Source: Paludibacter sp963678465 (GTDB lineage: Bacteria > Bacteroidota > Bacteroidia > Bacteroidales > Paludibacteraceae). Taken from it: DNA of 64,000 bases. Positions 35,138 through 44,379 of the stretch are shown here, one piece after another (within the stretch, counting starts at the first letter, position 1; each line of letters starts with the position of its first letter). Position numbers and translations under genes: made by a program. A model generated the notes under the pieces. The model was not told the origin of the DNA and made no database searches. It saw nothing but the letters and a program-made list of their open reading frames with translations. Location of the stretch: positions 3,596,001 to 3,660,000 of the forward strand of contig OY782858.1 of NCBI GenBank assembly GCA_963678465.1. Reading direction: 5' to 3'.

Positions 35138-36397
35138 ATGATATTAGCAATAAACACAACAATGGTAATTACCAGTTTGGTAGTTTTTCTTTTGGTGATT
35201 TTACTTTTGGTTGTCATCCTTTTGGTGGCCAAACAGTATTTGGTAGCTTCGGGTGATGTAACTATTACTATCAATGATGAAAAAGAAGTAATTGCTCCTG
35301 CCGGAAGCACGCTTCTCAGCACTTTGTCGAGTCAGAGTATTTTTCTTCCATCGGCTTGTGGTGGTGGTGGTTCTTGCGCTCAGTGTAAATGTCAGGTCAT
35401 CGAAGGTGGTGGCGAAATTCTCCCGACTGAAACTGTACATTTCACCCGCAAGGAAATAAAAGATAACTGGCGTCTGGGCTGTCAGGTAAAAGTGAAAAAC
35501 GACATTAAAATCAAAATGGATGAATCGATTCTCGGTGTAAAAAAATGGGAATGCGAAGTAGTTTCGAACAAGAACGTGGCTACCTTTATTAAGGAATTTG
35601 TGGTGAAATTGCCCGCAGGCGAACACCTCAACTTTATATCAGGTGGTTATATCCAGATTGACATCCCTGAATACGACATTAAATATTCCGATTTCGAAAT
35701 CGAAGACAGATTTCGTGGCGATTGGGATAAATTCAAAATGTGGGATCTTACCTGTAAAAATGAAGAAGAAACCATGCGTGCCTATTCCATGGCCAACTAT
35801 CCTGCCGAAGGTGATATCGTTATGCTGAATGTTCGTATCGCTACTCCTCCTTTCGATCGTGCCAAGGGCGGTTGGATGGATGTGAAGCCGGGTATAGCCT
35901 CTACTTACATTTTCAACCTGAAACCAGGCGATAAAGTAATGGTGTCAGGGCCATTTGGTGAGTTCCACCCAATTCTAAACAGTGAACGCGAAATGCTTTA
36001 CGTAGGAGGTGGAGCTGGTATGGCGCCGCTTCGTTCGCATGTGTTACATCTTTTGAATACACTTAAAATTTCCGATCGTAAAATTTCTTACTGGTATGGA
36101 GCGCGTTCGAAAAATGAAATATTCTACGAAGAAGATTTCCGTAAACTTGAAGCTGAATTTCCTAATTTTTCATTCCATATTGCATTGAGTGAACCACTTC
36201 CTGAAGATAACTGGACTGGTCCTGTTGGATTTATCCACAATGTGATTTTGAATAATTATTTGAAAGACCATGAAGCTCCCGAAGATATTGAATACTACAT
36301 GTGCGGCCCCGGCCCGATGGCAAAAGCTGTTGAGAATATGCTTTGGGATTTAGGCGTACCACGCGAAATGTTGATGTTCGACGATTTTGGAGCCTAA
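35138..36397 (+). CDS. nqrF: Na+-translocating NADH:quinone reductase subunit F
   Basis: 419 residues: one N-terminal membrane helix (about 8-30), a plant-type 2Fe-2S ferredoxin domain with C74, C80, C83 and C115 ('CGGGGSCAQCKC' and 'RLGCQV'), an FAD domain ('RAYSMANYP') and an NADH domain ('YVGGGAGMAPLRSH', C-terminal 'YYMCGPGPM'). It is the electron entry point: NADH to FAD to 2Fe-2S. All ligands are present. It is the last gene of the operon and is followed by a strong terminator. Confidence 0.97.
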   Translation: MILAINTTMVITSLVVFLLVILLLVVILLVAKQYLVASGDVTITINDEKEVIAPAGSTLLSTLSSQSIFLPSACGGGGSCAQCKCQVIEGGGEILPTETVHFTRKEIKDNWRLGCQVKVKNDIKIKMDESILGVKKWECEVVSNKNVATFIKEFVVKLPAGEHLNFISGGYIQIDIPEYDIKYSDFEIEDRFRGDWDKFKMWDLTCKNEEETMRAYSMANYPAEGDIVMLNVRIATPPFDRAKGGWMDVKPGIASTYIFNLKPGDKVMVSGPFGEFHPILNSEREMLYVGGGAGMAPLRSHVLHLLNTLKISDRKISYWYGARSKNEIFYEEDFRKLEAEFPNFSFHIALSEPLPEDNWTGPVGFIHNVILNNYLKDHEAPEDIEYYMCGPGPMAKAVENMLWDLGVPREMLMFDDFGA

Positions 36398-36413
36398 TAA
36401 GGATACAAAAATG

Positions 36414-36446
36414 AAAAGCCTTCGGAAAAATTCCGAAGGCTTTTTT
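36414..36446. terminator. Bidirectional terminator between nqr and hut operons
   Basis: Perfect arms aaaagccttcgga / tccgaaggctttt with a 4-5 nt loop. T-rich tails exist on both strands, so it can end nqrF (plus) and ftcD (minus), whose stop lies at 36532. Confidence 0.92.
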
Positions 36447-36531
36447 GTAAACAAATTTTCAAGTAAACTTCAATTTTTCAATTCAATAAATTCGTAGTTA
36501 TGATTTGAAATTCTATTGCCTAGTTTCATCT

Positions 36532-38232
36532 TTATTCAATGCCAATTTTCCTGTTCACAATATCAAGAATCTGTCCTTCGAGTTCTATTGTTTTTTGTTC
36601 TATTTCAGCCACTTTCCGAAGTATTTCGTTTACGTAGTCTTTGTCGTTCAATCCAGCGGCATTTATTTTTACATTCAGAGCAGCGCCCAGTATAGCCGAC
36701 CGGGCAGCAAGCGCACCTACTCCTGCATCCGAAACCGAGTTTGGATTGCCTGTTTGTGCCATGTGCATCATTACCTGCATCGAAGCGTAGCTTGTCTGTA
36801 GTACTTCAAATGGAATTTCAATGGCAAAACGGGTGGCTGCCTGAATAGCTTCGCGGCGTACTGTTTTTTCGATGTCGTTACGTTGCGGTAGTCCAAAGGC
36901 GTTGAGAATGCCATTGAAAGCCAGTGTGTCTTCGTCGATCAGATGTAACAGTTTATCATGGAAAGCTTTGCCTTTTTCAGCCCAGTCCGAGAACTCTTCC
37001 CAACGGTCATCCCAGCCTTTTTTGTGTGCCGACAGATTGGCTACCATAGTTCCTAAAGCAGCGCCCATAGCGCCCATGCAAGCCGCTACTGATCCACCAC
37101 CAGGAGCAGCTGATTCTGAAGCTGTTTCGTATGTGAAATCTCCTACCGATAGGTCTATAAGTTTCTTCTGCGAATTATCTTCTATAAGATATTCGATGAT
37201 TTTCTTTCGCGGATCAAAGGCGGCGAGTTCGTCAAGGCCCATTGATTTAATGGCGATTTTCAGAATTTCCTTGTCAGGTATTCCTGTGGAACGATGTTGT
37301 TTGCGCAGGAAATACCTACCGGCGTCGAGCAATATTTGTAAAGGTACAACTCCTACAAGTTCAGAGCCAGTTACCCTGATGCCCCGCAATGCAGCACGTT
37401 CGCATGCTAGGTCGAAGAGTTGATGCATGGTCACCTGAGTGGTGTCGGTAATGTTGAACGAAAGCTGTGCAATGCCGTATTCTTCGATAAACCATCCAAT
37501 GCCTTTCACGCCTTTCAGCAGGCCCGGTGAGTAAACCGGATCACCATTTTCATCTTTTACAATTTTGCCTGTCAATGGGTTCCCGGTGCGCATGACACGT
37601 CCTTTCTCCCGGATGTCGTAAGCAATTGCATTTGCCCAGCGGGTGGAAGTTGTATTCAGATTTATATTATAAGCTACCAAAAAATGACGCGCACTTACAG
37701 CGGTAGCTCCCGTTTTCTGAATTTTCTCACTCCATGTGGTGGGGCCAAAATCAGGTTGCCAGGCCGGATCTTCTAATTTTTGAGGCAAACCTTCGTATTC
37801 GCCTGATCGGCAATTGGCCAGATTACGTCGTTTTTCCTCTGTGGCAGCAAACTCATAACAATATACAGGAATTTCCAGTTCATCTCCAATGCGTTGTCCC
37901 AATTTTTTTGCATAAATGCTAACTTCCTCCATACTGATTCCTTTAATTGGAACCAATGGAAGTACGTCGGTAGCTCCAAATCGGGGATGTTCGCCTTTGT
38001 GTTTACGCATGTCAATAAGTTCGGCAGCTTTTTTTACGGCACGAAATGCAGCTTCACAAACCTGTTCGGGCGCTCCGACAAAAGTAATTACTGTTCGGTT
38101 TGTGGCTTTTCCCGAATCAACATCGATCACTTTTACACCCTCTACCGACTTAATCTCTTCAACGATACGTTCGATAATTTGCAGATTGTTTCCCTCGCTA
38201 AAGTTGGGAACACATTCGATAAGTTGTTTCAT
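36532..38232 (-). CDS. ftcD: Bifunctional glutamate formimidoyltransferase / formimidoyl-THF cyclodeaminase
   Basis: 566 residues. Residues about 1-330 are the formimidoyltransferase half (start 'LIECVPNFSEGNN', 'HKGEHPRFGATDVLPLVP'), and about 360-566 the cyclodeaminase half ('ESAAPGGGSVAACMGAMGAAL'). The enzyme moves the formimino group of formimidoyl-glutamate to tetrahydrofolate, giving glutamate, then releases ammonia to give methenyl-THF. The fused form resembles the animal enzyme and is common in Bacteroidetes. It completes the hut route, being the fourth gene of the operon; 56 nt after hutI. Confidence 0.95.
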   Translation of the reverse strand: MKQLIECVPNFSEGNNLQIIERIVEEIKSVEGVKVIDVDSGKATNRTVITFVGAPEQVCEAAFRAVKKAAELIDMRKHKGEHPRFGATDVLPLVPIKGISMEEVSIYAKKLGQRIGDELEIPVYCYEFAATEEKRRNLANCRSGEYEGLPQKLEDPAWQPDFGPTTWSEKIQKTGATAVSARHFLVAYNINLNTTSTRWANAIAYDIREKGRVMRTGNPLTGKIVKDENGDPVYSPGLLKGVKGIGWFIEEYGIAQLSFNITDTTQVTMHQLFDLACERAALRGIRVTGSELVGVVPLQILLDAGRYFLRKQHRSTGIPDKEILKIAIKSMGLDELAAFDPRKKIIEYLIEDNSQKKLIDLSVGDFTYETASESAAPGGGSVAACMGAMGAALGTMVANLSAHKKGWDDRWEEFSDWAEKGKAFHDKLLHLIDEDTLAFNGILNAFGLPQRNDIEKTVRREAIQAATRFAIEIPFEVLQTSYASMQVMMHMAQTGNPNSVSDAGVGALAARSAILGAALNVKINAAGLNDKDYVNEILRKVAEIEQKTIELEGQILDIVNRKIGIE

Positions 38233-38288
38233 ATTGTAATGATTTTTTTTATTGCTAAATGTCTTATGTGCGGTTTATCTTCTTTTTG

Positions 38289-39584
38289 TTAAATAGTAAA
38301 TGGTATATTGTTAAATAGTAAATGCATCGTTGGTTTTAATTGACCCTGATTGTACAAAATTTCCCGATAGTCATTGGTTTTAAATACAATAAAGTCAGCT
38401 TTCATTCCGACTTTCAGTATGCCTCTATCGGTTTTGTTCAATGCAGCTGCTGCTCTGTAGGTCAGTGCCGCCCAAACTTCGGCCATTGTTAGTTTTTGCA
38501 TTGCTCCCAGAATGGCTGCAGAAGTTAGCAAGTCGCCCATAGGTGCCGAACCCGGATTCCAGTCGGAAGCAATGACGAGTGAAGTTCCGGCATCCAATAA
38601 TTTACGCGCCGGGGCAAAAGGTTCACCTAGCCCGAGCGAAGCGCCCGGAAGCACAACCGGAATCACATTGCTTGCTGCAAGCAATGCGATTTCTGAGTCA
38701 TTCGCAGCTTCGAGGTGGTCGATACTTAGTGCATTTAGCTCTACGGCCAATGCGGCAGCTCCGGTGCTGAACTGATCGCCATGCAACACAACATCAAATC
38801 CATTATCGTGCGCAGCAGTCAGATAACTTTTGGCGGCATTAATCGAAAATGCCGTTTTTTCAACAAAAATATCAACCCGGTTGGCCAGCTTTCTGCGTTT
38901 AATTTCAGGCAAGAGTTCCCTGGATATTAGCTCAAGATGTTCATTCTCGTTTCCTTTAAAATCTTTTGGAAGTATGTGAGCTGCCAAACAGGTAGGGATA
39001 AGCTCTGATCTGGTTTTTGTGTTAGCCAGGGCTATGGCTTCCAGTATTTTTAATTCATGTTCTATAGTCAAACCATATCCGCTTTTTACTTCAATAGTTG
39101 TCACGCCTTGTTTGTATAAAGTCTCAGCTCTCTCTACTGTCGAAGCCACCAATTCGTCGAACGAAGCTTCGCGTGTTTTTGTTACCGTATCCCAGATGCC
39201 ACCGCCGGCTTCAGCTATCTCCATGTAAGTTTTACCTGACAGGCGCATGGCATAATCTTTTGCACGCGAACCAACCCAGCAAATGTGCGTATGCGCGTCG
39301 ATCATCCCGGGCAGACAGATATTGTCGTCGGTATATGCATCAATTATCGCCGAAGGATATTTCTGTTTTAAAAAATCGAAATTTCCTACTTCCACAATCT
39401 TATCGTCCCGATGTGCAATGCCGGCATTCGGAATTATTTCAAGTTGGTCATCGCACAATGCGCCCCTTAACGGAAGTTTATCCATGCTAAGAAGTTGCGT
39501 AAATGGTCCTGAAACAATCATCATTGCTGGTTTTTGCAATGGATCATTTGCCTGATATTTGATTTTTTTATCTTGAAATGTCAT
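38289..39584 (-). CDS. hutI: Imidazolonepropionase
   Basis: 431 residues, amidohydrolase superfamily. It hydrolyses imidazolone propionate to formimidoyl-glutamate. Metal ligands are visible: 'DAHTHICWVG' (HxH), 'VVLHGDQF' (His), 'SIDHLEA' (His) and 'VIASDWNPGSAP' (Asp). The first ~25 residues are less conserved, so the start could lie a little downstream (e.g. the Met at 21-22). Third in the hutH-hutU-hutI-ftcD order. Confidence 0.95.
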   Translation of the reverse strand: MTFQDKKIKYQANDPLQKPAMMIVSGPFTQLLSMDKLPLRGALCDDQLEIIPNAGIAHRDDKIVEVGNFDFLKQKYPSAIIDAYTDDNICLPGMIDAHTHICWVGSRAKDYAMRLSGKTYMEIAEAGGGIWDTVTKTREASFDELVASTVERAETLYKQGVTTIEVKSGYGLTIEHELKILEAIALANTKTRSELIPTCLAAHILPKDFKGNENEHLELISRELLPEIKRRKLANRVDIFVEKTAFSINAAKSYLTAAHDNGFDVVLHGDQFSTGAAALAVELNALSIDHLEAANDSEIALLAASNVIPVVLPGASLGLGEPFAPARKLLDAGTSLVIASDWNPGSAPMGDLLTSAAILGAMQKLTMAEVWAALTYRAAAALNKTDRGILKVGMKADFIVFKTNDYREILYNQGQLKPTMHLLFNNIPFTI

Positions 39585-39642
39585 TCTTATTTTTTTATGG
39601 GAAATGACTTGTACTGAATTTATGAAAATCTTTTCAAGTCAA

Positions 39643-41307
39643 TCATGGGTTTAAAAGCTTTTTATTTTCTAAGGCCTTCTCATATCCTGCATCAGCATGG
39701 CGAAAAACACCCATGGCCGGATCGTTGTACAATACACGCCTCAGGCATTCGGCGGCTTGATCTGTTCCATCTGCTACCACCACCATACCTGCATGTTGCG
39801 AGTAGCCCATGCCTACACCTCCACCGTGATGAAACGAAACCCAGGTAGCGCCACCACTTGTGTTGGCCATCAAATTCAGCAAAGGCCAGTCGGACACAGC
39901 ATCCGAACCGTCGAGCATGCCTTCGGTTTCGCGGTAGGGCGAAGCTACAGAACCGCAATCGAGATGGTCGCGACCAATGACAATTGGGGCTTTTAGCTTT
40001 TTGGTTCTGACCAATTCATTGAACAATAAACCGGCCTTTTCTCTTTCGCCCATGCCGAGCCAGCAAATGCGGCTTGGAAGTCCCTGAAATTCAACTTTCC
40101 CTTGTGCTTCTGTCAGCCAGTTTATTAAGTGCTTGTTCTCGGGAAATAACTTCATTAACTCGCGATCGGTTGTATAAATGTCTTCGGGATCTCCCGAAAG
40201 TGCAACCCAGCGGAATGGCCCTTTTCCATCGCAAAAGAGAGGACGGATGAACTTTGGAACAAATCCATCAAAATCATAAGCATTGGTTTCGCCACCTTGT
40301 TTGGCATATTCCCGCAGGTTATTGCCATAGTCGAATGTAATAGCGCCACGAAGCTGCATTTCGAGCATAAAGCCTACATGGCGAGCCATACTCTTGAGCG
40401 AATGTTTTTTATATTCCTCAGGATTCGAAGTGCGCAAGCTGAGTGCTGCATCGAGCGTCATTCCATGCGGCACATATCCGTTCAGCGGATCGTGAGCCGA
40501 AGTTTGATCGGTCAGCACATCGGGAATAATATTATCATTCAGTAATTTTTGCAAAACATCGCCTATATCGCCCACTAAACCAACCGAAAGTGCCTTGCCA
40601 TCTGCTTTTGCTTCGAGCGTCCATCGAATGGCCTCGTCGTAGTCGTAGGTCATTTTGTCGATATAGCGTGTTTCGAGGCGTTTTTTGATACGTTTGGGGT
40701 CTATGTCGACTCCCAGATAGGTAGCGCCTGTCATGGTCGCAGCAAGCGGTTGAGCGCCGCTCATGCCGCCAATTCCGCCCGAGACGATGAGTTTATGTTT
40801 CATATCTCCGCCGAAATATTTACGGCCACATTCGGCAAAAGTTTCGTAGGTACCTTGTAAAATACCCTGCGAACCAATATAAATCCAGCTTCCGGCTGTC
40901 ATTTGCCCATACATCATTAATCCCCGCGCTTTAAGTTCTTCAAAATGCTCCCAGTTGGCCCAGGCCGGAACAAGATTACTGTTGGCAATTAAAACACGTG
41001 GAGCTTGCGGGTGGGAGCGAATAAGTCCAATGGGCTTACCCGACTGAACCAATAGAGAATGATGCTCATTCATTTCAAGCAAGATACGGATAATGTCTTT
41101 CACCGCTTCGGGGTTGCGGGCAGCCTGACCGGTTCCACCATATACAATTAGGTGTGCCGGATCTTCAGCGACTTCGGCGTTCAGGTTGTTGAGCAACATA
41201 CGCAAGGGGGCTTCGGTTTGCCACGACCGGGCGTGTAAAGTAGACCCTGTTGGCGCTGCATAATGAGGATGAGTGGCGTATTTTTCAATAAATTCCGAAT
41301 AATTCAT
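39643..41307 (-). CDS. hutU: Urocanate hydratase
   Basis: 554 residues, the usual length for urocanase. It binds NAD+ tightly and hydrates urocanate to imidazolone propionate. Seen are 'IVYGGTGQAARNPEAV' near the N-terminus, 'VSGGIGGMSGAQPLA' (nucleotide-binding glycines) and 'LPSRICWLGMGER', which holds the active-site cysteine. It overlaps the 3' end of hutH by 23 nt, indicating tight coupling. Confidence 0.97.
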   Translation of the reverse strand: MNYSEFIEKYATHPHYAAPTGSTLHARSWQTEAPLRMLLNNLNAEVAEDPAHLIVYGGTGQAARNPEAVKDIIRILLEMNEHHSLLVQSGKPIGLIRSHPQAPRVLIANSNLVPAWANWEHFEELKARGLMMYGQMTAGSWIYIGSQGILQGTYETFAECGRKYFGGDMKHKLIVSGGIGGMSGAQPLAATMTGATYLGVDIDPKRIKKRLETRYIDKMTYDYDEAIRWTLEAKADGKALSVGLVGDIGDVLQKLLNDNIIPDVLTDQTSAHDPLNGYVPHGMTLDAALSLRTSNPEEYKKHSLKSMARHVGFMLEMQLRGAITFDYGNNLREYAKQGGETNAYDFDGFVPKFIRPLFCDGKGPFRWVALSGDPEDIYTTDRELMKLFPENKHLINWLTEAQGKVEFQGLPSRICWLGMGEREKAGLLFNELVRTKKLKAPIVIGRDHLDCGSVASPYRETEGMLDGSDAVSDWPLLNLMANTSGGATWVSFHHGGGVGMGYSQHAGMVVVADGTDQAAECLRRVLYNDPAMGVFRHADAGYEKALENKKLLNP

Positions 41308-42868
41308 GATCTTCGTTTTTAAAATCCAACTGATGTTTTTGTGCAGTGAGGTTCAATTCTTTGATGATTGTTTTGGCTTGCAGTAAAACAATTGCTTTTT
41401 CTATATCTTCCGAAAACAGACGGTCGGTATCGGCAAAAGTAATTTGTTTGCGAATGATTTTGTGTGCTTTTTCGAGCAGTACGCCTGATTTCAAGGGTTT
41501 GCGAAAATCAAATCCCTGTGCTGCTGTCAGCATTTCAATTGCCAAAATTTTTTCAAGATTCTGCACTATCCTCAGGCTTTTCCTGACGCCTACCGCACCC
41601 ATGCTCACGTGATCTTCCTGGCCGAGTGAAGTGGGAATGCTATCGGCGCTGGCCGGGAAGCATAGTGTTTTATTCTCGCTGGCCAATGCAGCAGTACTGT
41701 ATTGTAAAATCATAAAGCCTGAATTTAATCCGGTATGTTCCATCAGTAGTTTGGGCAAGCCGGGAACACTTTCCATCATCGAGAGATAAATGCGTCGGTC
41801 GGCTATATTTCCTAATTCAGATGCGGCCAGTCCTGCATAGTCAATAGGCATGGCAATGGGTTGTCCGTGGAAATGTCCACCACTGATTGTTTTGTCCTCG
41901 GAGAAAATAATGGGATTGTCGGTCACCGAATTGATCTCAGTGAGCATTGTTTCTTTCAAATGTAGCCATGCATTGCGGGATGCTCCGTGTACCTGAGGTA
42001 TGCAGCGGAGCGAATAGGGATCCTGCACACGCGAACATTTTTTATGTGAAGTCAGAATTTGAGAATGCTGAAGCAGGATGCGCATTCGTTTGGCTACATA
42101 CACACTGCCTGAGTAGGGGCGAAGGCTGTGAAGTTCTTCATCAAAACATTTTACCGATCCCATCATGGCTTCGTGGTTCATAGCGGCAATAATGTCGGCA
42201 TGGTCGAGACAGTTCTGGAATTTTTCGAGGAGTACAATGGCATGAGCACTCATAAATTGCGTTCCGTTGATCAGTGCAAGGCCTTCTTTTGGACCGAGAA
42301 GTACTGGTTTCATTTTGAATTCTTTCAGTACTTTGGACATTTCCCTGATTTGTCCGTTGTGTATCACTTTTCCCATGCCTATAAGAGGAAGAAACAAGTG
42401 TGACAGTGGCGCTAAGTCGCCCGAAGCCCCAACCGAACCTTGTTCGGGAACACAAGGGGTTACTTTGTTGTCGATGTGCCATAAAATACGCTCTACAGTG
42501 TCGATAGAGATGCCCGAATAGCCTTTGCAGAGCGCATGCACTTTCAGTATCATCATCAGTGTGGCAATTTCAGGATCTATTGAGTTGCCCACCCCTACAC
42601 TGTGACTCATCAAAAGGTTGTATTGAAGTTTACGCGTGTCTTCTTCGCTAATGAGTGTGGTGCACAAAGGGCCAAAGCCTGTATTGATACCGTACACTAT
42701 TTTCTTTTTGTGTACTATGCGTTCAACTGTTTTTCGGTTTTTGTCTATCCTGTCGCGCGTTTCGGCCGTTAGAATTCCCTTTTCAATGCCACGCGCCAGA
42801 TGAAGTGCGCGGCCTATAGTGAGTTGGTCTTCGCCATAGCGAAATACTGGTTGAGAATTGTTTTGCAT
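41285..42868 (-). CDS. hutH: Histidine ammonia-lyase
   Basis: 527 residues. It removes ammonia from L-histidine to give urocanate, the first step of the pathway. The A148-S149-G150 triad in 'GSVGASGDLAPL' would cyclise into the MIO cofactor. 'YGINTGFGPL' (catalytic Tyr) and 'QDPYSLRCIPQVHGA' are also present. First gene of the minus-strand hut operon. No HutC or other hut regulator is in view. Confidence 0.97.
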   Translation of the reverse strand: MQNNSQPVFRYGEDQLTIGRALHLARGIEKGILTAETRDRIDKNRKTVERIVHKKKIVYGINTGFGPLCTTLISEEDTRKLQYNLLMSHSVGVGNSIDPEIATLMMILKVHALCKGYSGISIDTVERILWHIDNKVTPCVPEQGSVGASGDLAPLSHLFLPLIGMGKVIHNGQIREMSKVLKEFKMKPVLLGPKEGLALINGTQFMSAHAIVLLEKFQNCLDHADIIAAMNHEAMMGSVKCFDEELHSLRPYSGSVYVAKRMRILLQHSQILTSHKKCSRVQDPYSLRCIPQVHGASRNAWLHLKETMLTEINSVTDNPIIFSEDKTISGGHFHGQPIAMPIDYAGLAASELGNIADRRIYLSMMESVPGLPKLLMEHTGLNSGFMILQYSTAALASENKTLCFPASADSIPTSLGQEDHVSMGAVGVRKSLRIVQNLEKILAIEMLTAAQGFDFRKPLKSGVLLEKAHKIIRKQITFADTDRLFSEDIEKAIVLLQAKTIIKELNLTAQKHQLDFKNEDHELFGIY

Positions 42869-42934
42869 TTATTTGTGATCTAAGGTTATGTTTGTGCGAA
42901 AGCGATAAATTAGAATATTTATGCTTTTTATTTG

Positions 42935-42942
42935 CAAATATA
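42935..42942 (-). promoter_or_regulatory. Putative -7 box for the hut operon
   Basis: Reads TATATTTG on the minus strand, 66 nt upstream of hutH. No well-placed -33 TTG and no obvious repressor palindrome were found. Confidence 0.4.
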
Positions 42943-43969
42943 GGATATGTTTTTCAAAATAAAAGTACAGGCGACAGATTTTAGTGTAATTAAATTTTTT
43001 AATCGATATTGAGTGCTCGTAGCGTTATGTGCTACCCATAATTAATTCAAAATACGATTTTCGATAGTCCGATGTTAAGCAATGTTCAAAAAGATTGCTC
43101 TTTTGAAAAAATCTTCCTGACTTTTGTGTTGATTGAAATTTTGCTCCAGAAGGAGTTTTAAGTGATGCGGTTTTAGGAAAGTTATTGCCGCCGGATAAGC
43201 TTCCGGAAAAAATCATGAAGGTTGAATAAAAAAAATGATTTGGCACGATTTATAATTCTGTTACACGTGTTCCTTTTTTTTATTTGCGATTTAAGATTTT
43301 TGATCTTGTTATTTTGCGTCCATGAGGGTAAAAAGGATAGTTATTTAACTAAATATGATAGCAAAGCTATAAAATCATGTTTTAGAATTGAATTTATTTT
43401 TTTTGCATCACCCTTGTTTTAGGCCTTTCCTGAAGGGGTGAATTATAAAAACGAGATATTTTGCAAAAAAAACAGATAAATATCTTTTTAATGGCTTGAA
43501 ATAACGAAAAAACTAATAAATTTGCGTTTCGAAAAAGAATAAATATTGGAAAATTTGTAGCGCCCGTTTTGGTGAATCGTGACTGAAAACAGACAAAGAA
43601 TTGTTACTGCAGAATAATAATTGGTAATTTTCACAAACAAAAAGTGTGTTTGTATTGTTAGAAAGTTTGATATTAAGTTGCAATAAGAGCTATTGGAATA
43701 GATTATGTTGATTAACTTATGTTTTTTTGTTGATAACGCTAAAGAAAAAGCAAAAAAAACAAAAAAAAGTACTGAAAAAGAGAGCCGAAATTCAAAATAT
43801 TTTTTTAGCTTTGCAAATAAGTAGCTCATTCCAACGAAATATAAGTTCTGTAAGTGATTTAAAAACGCTAAAATGTGTCGCTTAGGCAATTGAAGGGCTG
43901 AAATAAAGTGCAAATACAACATAAATTAGTAAAGTTTTATAATTTTCGATTAAATAATATTCCAAATTA
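42943..43969. other. AT-rich intergenic stretch without a supported gene
   Basis: About 1 kb between the hut promoter and the promoter of the lipoprotein gene. I see only short, weak frames on both strands. A possible coding relic lies at 43137-43229. A long A-rich tract (43745-43780) is present. I see no repeat of the dispersed families here. Confidence 0.6.
43137..43229 (+). pseudogene. Possible short coding relic
   Basis: A 30-codon plus-strand frame (N-F-A-P-E-G-V-L-S-D..., ending 'LPEKIMKVE') followed by a stop codon has an amphipathic, gene-like composition but lacks a start codon and is preceded by a stop. A different frame just upstream (about 43073-43158) also reads like protein. 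It may be a decayed, frameshifted gene, perhaps a transposase N-terminus, but it is too short to assign. Confidence 0.18.
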
Positions 43970-44000
43970 TTGTGTAATTCATTTAATTGTTATAGTTTTG
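43970..44000 (+). promoter_or_regulatory. Strong-looking promoter of the lipoprotein gene
   Basis: TTG (43970-43972) and TAGTTTTG (43993-44000) are 20 bp apart, matching -33/-7. The leader to the start at 44380 would be about 370 nt and is AT-rich. Confidence 0.6.
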
Positions 44001-44273
44001 CACGGTATTTTTCACAAAACAACGCCAATAAATGTGCGTTACGCGAGTTAAAAGAGCAATGAATTATTGAGTAAACTGTTGAAATCAGTGCTTTTTAGAT
44101 AAAATGGATAAAAATAAATACGGCATAAAGGGTTAATTAGGACCTCTTATGACGTGTTTTTGACAATTTTCTAAGAAAAACAAATGATTTTTTTTAATTT
44201 GAATCAATAATGCGTAAAACGAGTTGTAATTAATTAAAACAAATTAAATATGAAGAAAAGCTAATCCGTAACG

Positions 44274-44306
44274 TGATTCTCACCACACAAGTTTGTGATG
44301 GAATCA
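44274..44306 (+). promoter_or_regulatory. Leader stem-loop upstream of the lipoprotein gene
   Basis: An interrupted hairpin with outer arms TGATTC / GAATCA and an inner stem CACAA / TTGTG lies 74 nt before the start codon. There is no T-run, so it is unlikely to be a terminator; it may stabilise the mRNA. A four-codon frame (M-K-K-S, 44250-44264) sits just ahead of it. Function is a guess. Confidence 0.35.
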
Positions 44307-44379
44307 AATTTATTTTGTCAGGTTCTAATAACAAAAAAATAACTATAAAACAAATTTAATTATTTAACAAAAAAAATTT

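Noticed and set aside
36505..36801. Plus-strand frame of 98 residues opposite ftcD
   Set aside because: Overlaps the conserved cyclodeaminase domain of ftcD in antisense and has no recognisable domain.
43241..43260. TGGCACG resembling the -24 element of a sigma-54 promoter
   Set aside because: The required -12 TTGC is absent at the right distance and no gene starts downstream on that strand.
44274..44306. Leader hairpin as an attenuator or riboswitch
   Set aside because: There is no T-run, no competing stem and no known riboswitch core; kept only as a possible stabilising stem-loop.
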